The position numbers and the translations under genes are program-made. Under the pieces are notes generated by a model, which worked only from the letters and a program-made list of their open reading frames with translations, was not told the origin of the DNA and did no database searches. Source: Gibbula magus (taxonomy: Eukaryota > Mollusca > Gastropoda > Trochida > Trochidae). Taken from it: a stretch of 64,000 nt of DNA. Every line of letters begins with the position of its first letter. The first letter of the stretch is position 1. This document shows positions 22,129 through 35,323 of this stretch, piece after piece. The DNA is taken from NCBI GenBank assembly GCA_936450465.1, contig OW388297.1, positions 28,786,387 through 28,850,386 on the forward strand. The letters are read 5' to 3'.

Positions 22129-23998
22129 CTAGGATTGACGCGTCAATACTTAGGTCTTCAAGACTTCTGCTTGACCTAGAACTCCATGTTGGACTTAGGG
22201 TTATTCGACTGTTTCTCCGCTTTAAAATGAGCTATCAAACATGTCTCTATCTTCAGTAGTTTTTTGACAATAATTCTTCAAAGAAGGTACCCCTCTGAAA
22301 ACGGAAAAATCACATTAATGGACCCCTACATTACATTTCTCACGATTAAGACAAAATGGTTAATATTTCCATACTAAGGTGCAACATAGAAAATGTTGTG
22401 CTTTAATTTCCACTTAAGAAGATGTAATCATCAGTTAGATTGCATACATAATAAATGCGTTATGCTGTTCTGAATATTCAAGAAAATAGTCAAAAATGCT
22501 TAAATTTGGACCCCTAGACATCGCCTGCGATCTTTGAGGCTTAACTATCAACTTTTTGATGAAAGCGGTCAACATAAAAGTTGTTCTTCTTGAAATTGTG
22601 CATACGTAGATGTATGCAAAACTTCAATAGCATAAGAAGTAAAGCAGTTATGATCCTTTGAAGTTTGATTAAAATTGCGATTTTTTAAAAATGACAAACT
22701 TCTATGACTTGTCACCAAAAAACCAAGACAGATTTGAGCTTGGAAAATATTGTACTCAATAAAGGACGTTTCTACATTACCATGATCTATGTAAAGACTT
22801 CCTATCTCCATTGGTTCATAATCAATAATTCTCCAAAGGATATACCCCTCGAAAATGCTCAAAATCACATCATTTTACTTTTTTGGGAATATCTCCAATT
22901 TATGCCGAAACTATCAACTTTTATATGATATTGATGTATTATGGACTTGTGCAGCTCTTTATTAGAAAGAGATGGCTATCAATAACTTTGACATAAGTCA
23001 ATTAGTTACAGAGTTATGGCCCTTTGAAATTGCAACCGAAAAACGCCCTTTTTAAAAAGGACCATATTCAAGGGCAGATTACTCGAATTCTAGGCTGAAA
23101 TTCAAAATTCTTTTTGCAAATTATATTCTAAGTTATCTTGGCTTTCGAATGAGCTATCACACATATTTGTATGTATTGCCGGGATTTAGAAGAAGATTTT
23201 TGAAGACGCGTACCCTCAAAATCGCGAAAGTGAGCGAAAATTTAAGTTTTTTCGAAATAGCAAAAAATCTATTATTACGGCCGAAAACCGCTATGGGCCT
23301 AATCGATGGGGAATATTGTTGCCCACATTTTGGTGAAAGTTTTATGAAAATATCTTAATTAGTTTTCGAGCTATTGAGGTTTGAAGTTTTGATTTCAAGG
23401 GGAGATAACTCGCGATAGAAGTCGAAATTCAAAATTCTTTTTGCAAATTATATTCTACGTTGTCTTGGCTTTCGAATGAGCTATCACACATATCTGTATG
23501 TATTGCCTTGATTTAGAAGAAGATTTTTGAAGACGCGTACCCTCAGACACGCGAAAGTGCACCAAATTTTCAGTTTTTTCAATATAGCGAAAAATCTATT
23601 ATTACGGCCGAAATCCGCTATGACATCATTCGATGCAACAAGTTGTCGCCTACGTGTTGGTGCAATTTTTTTGCAAATAAGTTAATAATTTTTCGAGATA
23701 TTGCAATTTGAATTATTTTCATGTTTTGAGTTATCTCCCCTTTTCGAGGCCGAAAATCAAAAATCGGGCTCCGTATGCCACGAGCTTACACCTATGCCCA
23801 TCAATTGAGCTAGTTTCATTGAAATCGGTGCATTCAATTTTGCTGTACACGGCGCACAAGAAAAGTACAAATAATAATAATAATAATAATAAGGAAAATC
23901 AGGATAAAAACAATAGGTCTTCACGACATACGTCTTGAAGACCTAATAAGAAACACGATAGGAACAATAGGTCTTCAGACTTTGTCTTGAAGACCTAA
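22129..23998 (+). mobile_element. Family 1 module 14 (L type, two core units, longest L module)
   Basis: The head is at 22134-22147. Block B has the 99-codon version of the minus-strand frame (22569-22868). Two core units of the L class (TTTTTGCAAATTATATTCTA, CTTTCGAATGAGCTATC) follow at about 23100 and 23435. In the second unit the usual GGGGAGATAACTC is present in reverse complement at 23728-23740. The tail is unusual (CATCAATTGAGC, GTACACGGCGC). Two hairpins lie at 23915-23944 and 23969-23996. Confidence 0.6.
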
Positions 23999-25227
23999 CT
24001 AGGATTGACGCGTCAATACTTAGGTCTTCAAGACTTTTGCTTGACCTTGAACTCCATGCTGGACTCTCGGTTATTCGCCAGTTATTATGCTTTAAAATGA
24101 GCTATCAAACATGTCTCTATCTTCAGTAGTTATTTTACAAAAAATATCCAAAGACAATGACCCTCTGAAAATGGAACAATCGCTTATTAATGGACCCAAT
24201 ACATGACCTTTCTCACAATTAAGACAAAATGGTTAATATTTTCATACTAAGTTGCAACATAGAAAGTATTGTGCTTTAATTTCCACTTAAGTAGATGTAA
24301 CCAACTCTCCCTTTGAACATACAGTAGAAGAACACACTTTTAAAAAATGACCATGTTCAAGGACATATTTTTAAAATTTTAGGAAGAAATTCAAAATCCG
24401 GCCGAAACAGTCCTCTCAGGAGTTCATTTATCTTCAAAATGAGCTATCACACATAGCTGTATGTATTGCCGTGAATTAGGAGAAGACTTTTAAAGACGCG
24501 TACCCTCAAAAACGCGAAAGTTAAAAAAAATTCAGTTTTATCGAAATAGCAAAAAATCTATTATTACGGCCGAAAATCGCTATAGGCTAAATCGATGAGG
24601 AATGTTGTTGCCCACATAGTGGTGAAAGTTTTGTGCAAATATATTGATTAGTTTTCGAGATATTAAGGTATAAAGTTTTAACTTCAAGGGGAGATAACTC
24701 GCGAAAGAAGTCGAAAATGAAAAATCGGCCACAACAGTCCTCTCAGGAATTCATTTATCTTTAAAATGAGCTATCACACATAGCTGTATGTATTGCTGTG
24801 AATTAGGAGAAGATTTTCAAAGACGCGTACCCTAAAAACCGCGAAAGTTCACAAAAAATTCAGTTTTTTCGAAATAGCAAAAAATCTATATATACGGCCG
24901 AAAAAATACCATTGAGCTTTTCGATGGGGAATTTTGTTGCGCACATTTTGGTGAAAGTTTTATGAAAATATCTTGATAAGTTTTCGAGATATTGAGGTTT
25001 GAAGTTTCAACTTCAAGGGGAGATAACTCAAGAACTAGGTCGAAATTCGAAAATCTGGCTCGTGCATTTCAAGATATTGTCACAAGCTATCATCCCTGAA
25101 AGTTTGAAGAAAATCGGCCAAGCCGTTACTGCTGGAGCGAACGCACAAGAAATCTGCAAAGAATAATAATAATAATAAGAAACACGATAGGAACAATAGG
25201 TCTTCAGACTTTGTCTTGAAGACCTAA
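23999..25227 (+). mobile_element. Family 1 module 15 (S type)
   Basis: The head is at 24004-24017, with two core units and one hairpin (25198-25225). The second unit has the variant AATACCATTGAGCTTTTCGA. It shares GGACCCAATACATGACC with module 18 exactly 4,244 bp downstream, being the first member of that duplicated block. Confidence 0.6.
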
Positions 25228-26729
25228 CTAGGATTGACGCGTCAATACTTAGGTCTTCAAGACTTCCGCTTGACCTAGAACTCCATGTTGGACTTAGGGT
25301 TATTCGTCTGTTTCTCCGCTTTAAAATGAGCTATCAAACATGTCTCTATCTTCAGTAGTTATTTTACAAAAATTATCCAAAGACAATGACCCTCTGAAAA
25401 TGGAACAATCGCTTATTAATGGACCCCTACATGACCTTTCTCACAATTAAGACAAAATGGTTAATATTTTCATACTAAGTTGCAACATAGAAAGTATTGT
25501 GCTTTAATTTCCATTTAAGTAGATGTAACCAACTCTCCCTTTGAACATACAGTAGAAGAACACTCTTTCAAAAAATGACCATGTTCAAAGGACATATTTT
25601 TTAAATTTTAGGAAGAAATTCAAAATTCGGCCACAACAGTCCTCTCAGGAGTTCATTTATCTTCAAAATGAGCTATCACACATAGCTGTATGTATTGCCG
25701 TGAATTAGGAGAAGACTTTTAAAGACGCGTACCCTCAAAAACGCGAAAGTTAAAAAAAATTCAGTTTTATCGAAATAGCAAAAAATCTATTATTACGGCC
25801 GAAAATCGCTATAGGCTAAATCGATGAGGAATGTTGTTGCCCACATAGTGGTGAAAGTTTTGTGCAAATATATTGATTAGTTTTCGAGATATTAAGGTAT
25901 AAAGTTTTAACTTCAAGGGGAGATAACTCGCGAAAGAAGTCGAAAATGAAAAATCGGCCACAACAGTCCTCTCAGGAATTCATTTATCTTTAAAATGAGC
26001 TATAACACATAGCTGTAAGTATTGCCGTGAATTAGAAGAAGATTTTCAAAGACACGTACCCTCAAAACCGGGAAAGTACACCGAAAATTCAGTTTTATCG
26101 AAATAGCAAAAAATCTATCATTACGGCCGAAAACCAATATAGGCTTAATCGATGCGGAATGTTGTTGCCCACATATTGGTGAAAGTTTTGTGCAAATATA
26201 TTGATTAGTTTTCGAGATATTAAGGTAAAAAGTTTTAACTTCAAGGGGAGATAACTAGCGAAAGAAGTCGAAAATGAAAAATCGGCCACAACAGTCCTCT
26301 CAGGAATTCATTTATCTTTAAAATGAGCTATCACACATAGCTGTATGTATTGCCGTGAATGAGGAGAAGATTTTCAAAGACGGGTACCCTCAAAACCGCG
26401 AAAGTTCACAAAATTTTCAGTTTTTTCGAAATAGCACAAAATCTATATATACGGCCGAAAAAATGACATTAACCTTTTTGATAGGGAATGTTGTTGCGCA
26501 CATTTTGGTGAAAGTTTTAAGAAAATATCTTGATAAATTTTCGAGATATTGAGGTTTGAAGTTTCAACTTCAAGGGGAGATAACTAAAGAACTAGGTCGA
26601 AATTAAAAAATCTGGCTCGTGCATTTCAAGATATTGTCACAAGCTATCATCCCTGAAAGTTTGAAGAAAATCGGTCAAGCCGTTACTGCTGGAGCGAACG
26701 CACAAGAAATCTGCAAAGAATAATAATAA
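25228..26729 (+). mobile_element. Family 1 module 16 (S type, three units)
   Basis: The head is at 25233-25246. Block A is of the module 11 kind. Three units follow in the order internal, middle (AAACCAATATAGGC), terminal. There is no 3' hairpin. It is copied as module 19 at +4,244 bp, including the private variants AGCTATAACACATAGC and GATAACTAAAGAACTAGG. Confidence 0.6.
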
Positions 26730-28242
26730 CTAGGATTGACGCGTCAATACTTAGGTCTTCAAGACTTTTGCTTGACCTTGAACTCCATGCTGGACTCTCG
26801 GTTATTCGCCAGTTATTATGCTTTAAAATGAGCTATCAAACATGTCTCTATCTTCAGTAGTTATTTTACAAAAATTATCCAAAGACAATGACCCTCTGAA
26901 AATGGAACAATCGCTTATTAATGGACCCCTACATGACCTTTCTCACAATTAAGACAAAATGGTTAATATTTTCATACTAAGTTGCAACATAGAAAGTATT
27001 GTGCTTTAATTTCCACTTAAGTAGATGTAACCAACTCTCCCTTTGAACATACAGTAGAAGAACACACTTTTAAAAAATGACCATGTTAAAGGACATATTT
27101 TTAAAATTTTAGGAAGAAATTCAAAATCCGGCCGAAATAGTCCTCTCAGGAGTTCATTTATCTTCAAAATGAGCTATCACACATAGCTGTATGTATTGCC
27201 GTGAATTAGGAGAAGACTTTTAAAGACACGTACCCTCAAAAACGCGAAAGTTAAAAAAAAATCAGTTTTATCGAAATAGCAAAAAATCTATTATTACGGC
27301 CGAAAATCGCTATAGGCTAAATCGATGAGGAATGTTGTTGCCCACATTTTGGTGAAAGTTTTATGAAAATATCTTGAAAAGTTTTCGAGATATTAAGGTA
27401 CAAAGTTTAGACTTCAAGGGGAGATAACTCGCGAAAGAAGTCGAAAATCAAAAATCGGCCACAACAGTCCTCTCAGGAATTCATTTATCTTTAAAATGAG
27501 CTATCACACATAGCTGTAAGTATTGCCGTGAATTAGGAGAAGATTTTCAAAGACACGTACCCTCAAAACCGGGAAAGTACACCGAAAATTCAGTTTTATC
27601 GAAATAGCAAAAAATCTATCATTACGGCCGAAAACCAATATAGGCTTAATCGATGCGGAATGTTGTTGCCCACATATTGGTGAAAGTTTTGTGCAAATAT
27701 ATTGATTAGTTTTCGAGATATTAAGGTATAAAGTTTTAACTTCAAGGGGAGATAACTCGCGAAAGAAGTCGAAAATGAAAAATCGGCCACAACAGTCCTC
27801 TCAGGAATTCATTTATCTTTAAAATGAGCTATCACACATAGCTGTATGTATTGCCGTGAATGAAGAGAAGATTTTCAAAGACGCGTACCCTCAAAACCGC
27901 AAAAGTTCACCAAATTTTCAGTTTTTTCGAAATAGCACAAAATCTATATATACGGCCGAAAAAATGGTATTTACCTTTTCGATCGGGAATGTTATTGCGC
28001 AACTTTTGGTGAAAGTTTCGAGAAAATATCTTGATAAGTTTTCGAGATATTGAGGTTTGAAGTTTCAACTTCAAGGGGAGATAACTCAAGAAGTAGGTCG
28101 AAATTCGAAAATCTGGCTCGTGCATTTCAAGATATTGTCACAAGCTATCATCCCTGAAAGTTTGAAGAAAATCGGTCAAGCCGTTAATGCTGGAGCGAAC
28201 GCACAAGAAATCTGCAAAGAATAATAATAATAATAATAATAA
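26730..28242 (+). mobile_element. Family 1 module 17 (S type, three units)
   Basis: The head is at 26735-26748. It has three units; the last carries ATGGTATTTACCTTTTCGAT and TTATTGCGCAACTTTTGG, found again only in module 20. It closes with a long (TAA)n tract and no hairpin. Confidence 0.6.
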
Positions 28243-29471
28243 CTAGGATTGACGCGTCAATACTTAGGTCTTCAAGACTTCTAATTGACCTTGAACTCCA
28301 TGCTGGACTCTCGGTTATTCGCCAGTTATTATGCTTTAAAATGAGCTATCAAACATGTCTCTATCTTCAGTAGTTATTTTACAAAAAATATCCAAAGACA
28401 ATGACCCTCTGAAAATGGAACAATCGCTTATTAATGGACCCAATACATGACCTTTCTCACAATTAAGACAAAATGGTTAATATTTTCATACTAAGTTGCA
28501 ACATAGAAAGTATTGTGCTTTAATTTCCACTTAAGTAGATGTAACCAACTCTCCCTTTGAACATACAGTAGAAGAACACACTTTTAAAAAATGACCATGT
28601 TCAAGGACATATTTTTAAAATTTTAGGAAGAAATTCAAAATCCGGCCGAAACAGTCCTCTCAGGAGTTCATTTATCTTCAAAATGAGCTATCACACATAG
28701 CTGTATGTATTGCCGTGAATTAGGAGAAGACTTTTAAAGACGCGTACCCTCAAAAACGCGAAAGTTAAAAAAAATTCAGTTTTATCGAAATAGCAAAAAA
28801 TCTATTATTACGGCCGAAAATCGCTATAGGCTAAATCGATGAGGAATGTTGTTGCCCACATAGTGGTGAAAGTTTTGTGCAAATATATTGATTAGTTTTC
28901 GAGATATTAAGGTATAAAGTTTTAACTTCAAGGGGAGATAACTCGCGAAAGAAGTCGAAAATGAAAAATCGGCCACAACAGTCCTCTCAGGAATTCATTT
29001 ATCTTTAAAATGAGCTATCACACATAGCTGTATGTATTGCTGTGAATTAGGAGAAGATTTTCAAAGACGCGTACCCTAAAAACCGCGAAAGTTCACAAAA
29101 AATTCAGTTTTTTCGAAATAGCAAAAAATCTATATATACGGCCGAAAAAATACCATTGAGCTTTTCGATGGGGAATTTTGTTGCGCACATTTTGGTGAAA
29201 GTTTTATGAAAATATCTTGATAAGTTTTCGAGATATTGAGGTTTGAAGTTTCAACTTCAAGGGGAGATAACTCAAGAACTAGGTCGAAATTCGAAAATCT
29301 GGCTCGTGCATTTCAAGATATTGTCACAAGCTATCATCCCTGAAAGTTTGAAGAAAATCGGCCAAGCCGTTACTGCTGGAGCGAACGCACAAGAAATCTG
29401 CAAAGAATAATAATAATAATAAGAAACACGATAGGAACAATAGGTCTTCAGACTTTGTCTTGAAGACCTAA
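28243..29471 (+). mobile_element. Family 1 module 18 (S type)
   Basis: The head is at 28248-28261, with two units and one hairpin at 29442-29469. It is a near copy of module 15 except that the arm is followed by CTAATTGACC, as in module 21, instead of TTGCTTGACC. Confidence 0.6.
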
Positions 29472-30973
29472 CTAGGATTGACGCGTCAATACTTAGGTCT
29501 TCAAGACTTCCGCTTGACCTAGAACTCCATGTTGGACTTAGGGTTATTCGTCTGTTTCTCCGCTTTAAAATGAGCTATCAAACATGTCTCTATCTTCAGT
29601 AGTTATTTTACAAAAATTATCCAAAGACAATGACCCTCTGAAAATGGAACAATCGCTTATTAATGGACCCCTACATGACCTTTCTCACAATTAAGACAAA
29701 ATGGTTAATATTTTCATACTAAGTTGCAACATAGAAAGTATTGTGCTTTAATTTCCATTTAAGTAGATGTAACCAACTCTCCCTTTGAACATACAGTAGA
29801 AGAACACTCTTTCAAAAAATGACCATGTTCAAAGGACATATTTTTTAAATTTTAGGAAGAAATTCAAAATTCGGCCACAACAGTCCTCTCAGGAGTTCAT
29901 TTATCTTCAAAATGAGCTATCACACATAGCTGTATGTATTGCCGTGAATTAGGAGAAGACTTTTAAAGACGCGTACCCTCAAAAACGCGAAAGTTAAAAA
30001 AAATTCAGTTTTATCGAAATAGCAAAAAATCTATTATTACGGCCGAAAATCGCTATAGGCTAAATCGATGAGGAATGTTGTTGCCCACATAGTGGTGAAA
30101 GTTTTGTGCAAATATATTGATTAGTTTTCGAGATATTAAGGTATAAAGTTTTAACTTCAAGGGGAGATAACTCGCGAAAGAAGTCGAAAATGAAAAATCG
30201 GCCACAACAGTCCTCTCAGGAATTCATTTATCTTTAAAATGAGCTATAACACATAGCTGTAAGTATTGCCGTGAATTAGAAGAAGATTTTCAAAGACACG
30301 TACCCTCAAAACCGGGAAAGTACACCGAAAATTCAGTTTTATCGAAATAGCAAAAAATCTATCATTACGGCCGAAAACCAATATAGGCTTAATCGATGCG
30401 GAATGTTGTTGCCCACATATTGGTGAAAGTTTTGTGCAAATATATTGATTAGTTTTCGAGATATTAAGGTAAAAAGTTTTAACTTCAAGGGGAGATAACT
30501 AGCGAAAGAAGTCGAAAATGAAAAATCGGCCACAACAGTCCTCTCAGGAATTCATTTATCTTTAAAATGAGCTATCACACATAGCTGTATGTATTGCCGT
30601 GAATGAGGAGAAGATTTTCAAAGACGGGTACCCTCAAAACCGCGAAAGTTCACAAAATTTTCAGTTTTTTCGAAATAGCACAAAATCTATATATACGGCC
30701 GAAAAAATGACATTAACCTTTTTGATAGGGAATGTTGTTGCGCACATTTTGGTGAAAGTTTTAAGAAAATATCTTGATAAATTTTCGAGATATTGAGGTT
30801 TGAAGTTTCAACTTCAAGGGGAGATAACTAAAGAACTAGGTCGAAATTAAAAAATCTGGCTCGTGCATTTCAAGATATTGTCACAAGCTATCATCCCTGA
30901 AAGTTTGAAGAAAATCGGTCAAGCCGTTACTGCTGGAGCGAACGCACAAGAAATCTGCAAAGAATAATAATAA
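29472..30973 (+). mobile_element. Family 1 module 19 (S type, three units)
   Basis: The head is at 29477-29490. It is a near-identical copy of module 16, 4,244 bp downstream, with no 3' hairpin. Confidence 0.6.
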
Positions 30974-32486
30974 CTAGGATTGACGCGTCAATACTTAGGT
31001 CTTCAAGACTTTTGCTTGACCTTGAACTCCATGCTGGACTCTCGGTTATTCGCCAGTTATTATGCTTTAAAATGAGCTATCAAACATGTCTCTATCTTCA
31101 GTAGTTATTTTACAAAAATTATCCAAAGACAATGACCCTCTGAAAATGGAACAATCGCTTATTAATGGACCCCTACATGACCTTTCTCACAATTAAGACA
31201 AAATGGTTAATATTTTCATACTAAGTTGCAACATAGAAAGTATTGTGCTTTAATTTCCACTTAAGTAGATGTAACCAACTCTCCCTTTGAACATACAGTA
31301 GAAGAACACACTTTTAAAAAATGACCATGTTAAAGGACATATTTTTAAAATTTTAGGAAGAAATTCAAAATCCGGCCGAAATAGTCCTCTCAGGAGTTCA
31401 TTTATCTTCAAAATGAGCTATCACACATAGCTGTATGTATTGCCGTGAATTAGGAGAAGACTTTTAAAGACACGTACCCTCAAAAACGCGAAAGTTAAAA
31501 AAAAATCAGTTTTATCGAAATAGCAAAAAATCTATTATTACGGCCGAAAATCGCTATAGGCTAAATCGATGAGGAATGTTGTTGCCCACATTTTGGTGAA
31601 AGTTTTATGAAAATATCTTGAAAAGTTTTCGAGATATTAAGGTACAAAGTTTAGACTTCAAGGGGAGATAACTCGCGAAAGAAGTCGAAAATCAAAAATC
31701 GGCCACAACAGTCCTCTCAGGAATTCATTTATCTTTAAAATGAGCTATCACACATAGCTGTAAGTATTGCCGTGAATTAGGAGAAGATTTTCAAAGACAC
31801 GTACCCTCAAAACCGGGAAAGTACACCGAAAATTCAGTTTTATCGAAATAGCAAAAAATCTATCATTACGGCCGAAAACCAATATAGGCTTAATCGATGC
31901 GGAATGTTGTTGCCCACATATTGGTGAAAGTTTTGTGCAAATATATTGATTAGTTTTCGAGATATTAAGGTATAAAGTTTTAACTTCAAGGGGAGATAAC
32001 TCGCGAAAGAAGTCGAAAATGAAAAATCGGCCACAACAGTCCTCTCAGGAATTCATTTATCTTTAAAATGAGCTATCACACATAGCTGTATGTATTGCCG
32101 TGAATGAAGAGAAGATTTTCAAAGACGCGTACCCTCAAAACCGCAAAAGTTCACCAAATTTTCAGTTTTTTCGAAATAGCACAAAATCTATATATACGGC
32201 CGAAAAAATGGTATTTACCTTTTCGATCGGGAATGTTATTGCGCAACTTTTGGTGAAAGTTTCGAGAAAATATCTTGATAAGTTTTCGAGATATTGAGGT
32301 TTGAAGTTTCAACTTCAAGGGGAGATAACTCAAGAAGTAGGTCGAAATTCGAAAATCTGGCTCGTGCATTTCAAGATATTGTCACAAGCTATCATCCCTG
32401 AAAGTTTGAAGAAAATCGGTCAAGCCGTTAATGCTGGAGCGAACGCACAAGAAATCTGCAAAGAATAATAATAATAATAATAATAA
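30974..32486 (+). mobile_element. Family 1 module 20 (S type, three units)
   Basis: The head is at 30979-30992. It is a near-identical copy of module 17, 4,244 bp downstream, including the ATGGTATTTACC variant of its terminal unit and the long closing TAA run. Confidence 0.6.
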
Positions 32487-33822
32487 CTAGGATTGACGCG
32501 TCAATACTTAGGTCTTCAAGACTTCTAATTGACCTTGAACTCCATGCTGGACTCTCGGTTATTCGCCAGTTATTATGCTTTAAAATGAGCTATCAAACAT
32601 GTCTCTATCTTCAGTAGTTATTTTACAAAAAATATCCAAAGACAATGACCCTCTGAAAATGGAACAATCGCTTATTAATGGACCCCATACATGACCTTTC
32701 TCACAATTAAGACAAAATGGTTAATATTTTCATACTAAGTTGCAACATAGAAAGTATTGTGCTTTAATTTCCACTTAAGTAGATGTAACCAACTCTCCCT
32801 TTGAACATACAGTAGAAGAACACACTTTTAAAAAATGACCATGTTCAAGGACATATTTTTAAAATTTTAGGAAGAAATTCAAAATCCGGCCGAAACAGTC
32901 CTCTCAGGAGTTCATTTATCTTCAAAATGAGCTATCACACATAGCTGTATGTATTGCCGTGAATTAGGAGAAGACTTTTAAAGACGCGTACCCTCAAAAA
33001 CGCGAAAGTTAAAAAAAATTCAGTTTTATCGAAATAGCAAAAAATCTATTATTACGGCCGAAAATCGCTATAGGCTAAATCGATGAGGAATGTTGTTGCC
33101 CACATAGTGGTGAAAGTTTTGTGCATATATATTGATTAGTTTTCGAGATATTAAGGTATAAAGTTTTAACTTCAAGGGGAGATAACTCGCGAAAGAAGTC
33201 GAAAATGAAAAATCGGCCACAACAGTCCTCTCAGGAATTCATTTATCTTTAAAATGAGCTATCACACATAGCTGTATGTATTGCTGTGAATTAGGAGAAG
33301 ATTTTCAAAGACGCGTACCCTAAAAACCGCGAAAGTTCACAAAAAATTCAGTTTTTTCGAAATAGCAAAAAATCTATATATACGGCCGAAAAAATACCAT
33401 TGAGCTTTTCGATGGGGAATTTTGTTGCGCACATTTTGGTGAAAGTTTTATGAAAATATCTTGATAAGTTTTCGAGATATTGAGGTTTGAAGTTTCAACT
33501 TCAAGGGGAGATAACTCAAGAACTAGGTCGAAATTCGAAAATCTGGCTCGTGCATTTCAAGATATTGTCACAAGCTATCATCCCTGAAAGTTTGAAGAAA
33601 ATCGGTCAAGCCGTTACTGCTGGAGCGAACGCACAAGAAATCTGCAAAGAATAATAATAATAATAAGAAACACGATAGGAACAATAGGTCTTCAGACTTT
33701 GTCTTGAAGACCTAATAAGAAACACGATAGGAACAATAGGTCTTCAGACTTTGTCTTGAAGACCTAATAAGAAACACGATAGGAACAATAGGTCTTCAGA
33801 CTTTGTCTTGAAGACCTAATAA
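32487..33822 (+). mobile_element. Family 1 module 21 (S type) with three 3' hairpins
   Basis: The head is at 32492-32505. The body is a third copy of modules 15 and 18. The end differs: three identical 52-bp hairpin repeats (33662-33820) instead of one. This places hairpin-array expansion after the 4,244-bp duplication, or loss in the other copies. Confidence 0.6.
33662..33820 (+). repeat. Three identical 52-bp hairpin repeats (module 21 end)
   Basis: AAGAAACACG recurs at 33665, 33717 and 33769, an exact 52-bp period, each copy ending in GTCTTGAAGACCTAA. Identity between copies indicates local tandem amplification of the 3' hairpin. Confidence 0.85.
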
Positions 33823-35323
33823 CTAGGATTGACGCGTCAATACTTAGGTCTTCAAGACTTTTGCTTGACCTTGAACTCCATGCTGGACTCTCGGTTATTC
33901 GCCAGTTATTATGCTTTAAAATGAGCTATCAAACATGTCTCTATCTTCAGTAGTTATTTTACAAAAATTATCCAAAGACAATGACCCTCTGAAAATGGAA
34001 CAATCGCTTATTAATGGACCCCTACATGACCTTTCTCACAATTAAGACAAAATGGTTAATATTTTCATACTAAGTTGCAACATAGAAAGTATTGTGCTTT
34101 AATTTCCATTTAAGTAGATGTAACCAACTCTCCCTTTGAACATACAGTAGAAGAACACACTTTTAAAAAATGACCATGTTCAAGGACATATTTTTAAAAT
34201 TTTAGGAAGAAATTCAAAATTCGGCCAAAACAGTCCTCTCAGGAGTTCATTTATCTTCAAAATGAGCTATCACACATAGCTGTATGTATTGCCGTGAATA
34301 AGGAGAAGACTTTTAAAGACGCGTACCCTCAAAAACGCGAAAGTTAAAAAAAAATCAGTTTTATCGAAATAGCAAAAAATCTATTATTACGGCCGAAAAT
34401 CGCTATAGGCTAAATCGATGAGGAATGTTGTTGCCCACATAGTGGTGAAAGTTTTGTGCAAATATATTGATTAGTTCTCGAGATATTAAGGTACAAAGTT
34501 TAGACTTCAAGGGGAGATAACTCGCGAAAGAAGTCGAAAATGAAAAATCGGCCACAACAGTCCTCTCAGGAATTCATTTATCTTTAAAATGAGCTATCAC
34601 ACATAGCTGTAAGTATTGCCGTGAATTAGAAGAAGATTTTCAAAGACACGTACCCTCAAAACCGCGAAAGTACACCGAAAATTCAGTTTTATCGAAATAG
34701 CAAAAAATCTATTATTACGGCCGAAAACCAATATAGGCTTAATCGATGCGGAATGTTGTTGCCCACATATTGGTGAAAGTTTTGTGCAAATATATTGATT
34801 AGTTTTCGAGATATTACGGTATAAAGTTTTAACTTCAAGGGGAGATAACTAGCGAAAGAAGTCGAAAATGAAAAATCGGCCACAACAGTCCTCTCAGGAA
34901 TTCATTTATCTTTAAAATGAGCTATCACACATAGCTGTGTGTATTGCCGTGAATGAGGAGAAGATTTTCAAAGACGGGTACCCTCAAAACCGCGAAAGTT
35001 CACAAAATTTTCAGTTTTTTCGAAATAGCACAAAATCTATATATACGGCCGAAAAAATGACATTAACCTTTTTGATAGGGAATGTTGTTGCCCACATTTT
35101 GGTGAAAGTTTTGTGAAAATATCTTGATAAATGTTCGAGATATTGAGGTTTGAAGTTTCAACTTCAAGGGGAGATAACTCAAGAACTAGGTCGAAATTCG
35201 AAAATCTGGCTCGTGCATTTCAAGATATTGTCACAAGCTATCATCCCTGAAAGTTTGAAGAAAATCGGTCAAGCCGTTAATGCTGGAGCGAACGCACAAG
35301 AAATCTGCAAAGAATAATAATAA
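33823..35323 (+). mobile_element. Family 1 module 22 (S type, three units)
   Basis: The head is at 33828-33841, reached through CCTAATAACTAGG. The three units end in the terminal class, and there is no hairpin. It shares the arm context TTTTGCTTGACC with modules 15, 17, 20 and 23. Confidence 0.6.

Larger units (their letters stand above)
23999..33660 (+). repeat. Recent tandem duplication, period 4,244 bp, 2.3 copies
   Basis: Heads at 24004, 25233 and 26735 recur at 28248, 29477 and 30979, and the first recurs again at 32492, all at exactly 4,244 bp. Copies 23999-28242 and 28243-32486 look almost identical by eye; a partial third copy covers module 21. Each period contains three modules and one 3' hairpin. 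The even spacing and shared private variants indicate unequal exchange or segmental duplication rather than independent insertions. Confidence 0.8.

Noticed and set aside
33662..33820. CRISPR-like regularly spaced repeats
   Set aside because: The 52-bp units are identical throughout, with no variable spacers, and they lie in eukaryote-type repeat DNA with no cas genes. They are tandem hairpin repeats.
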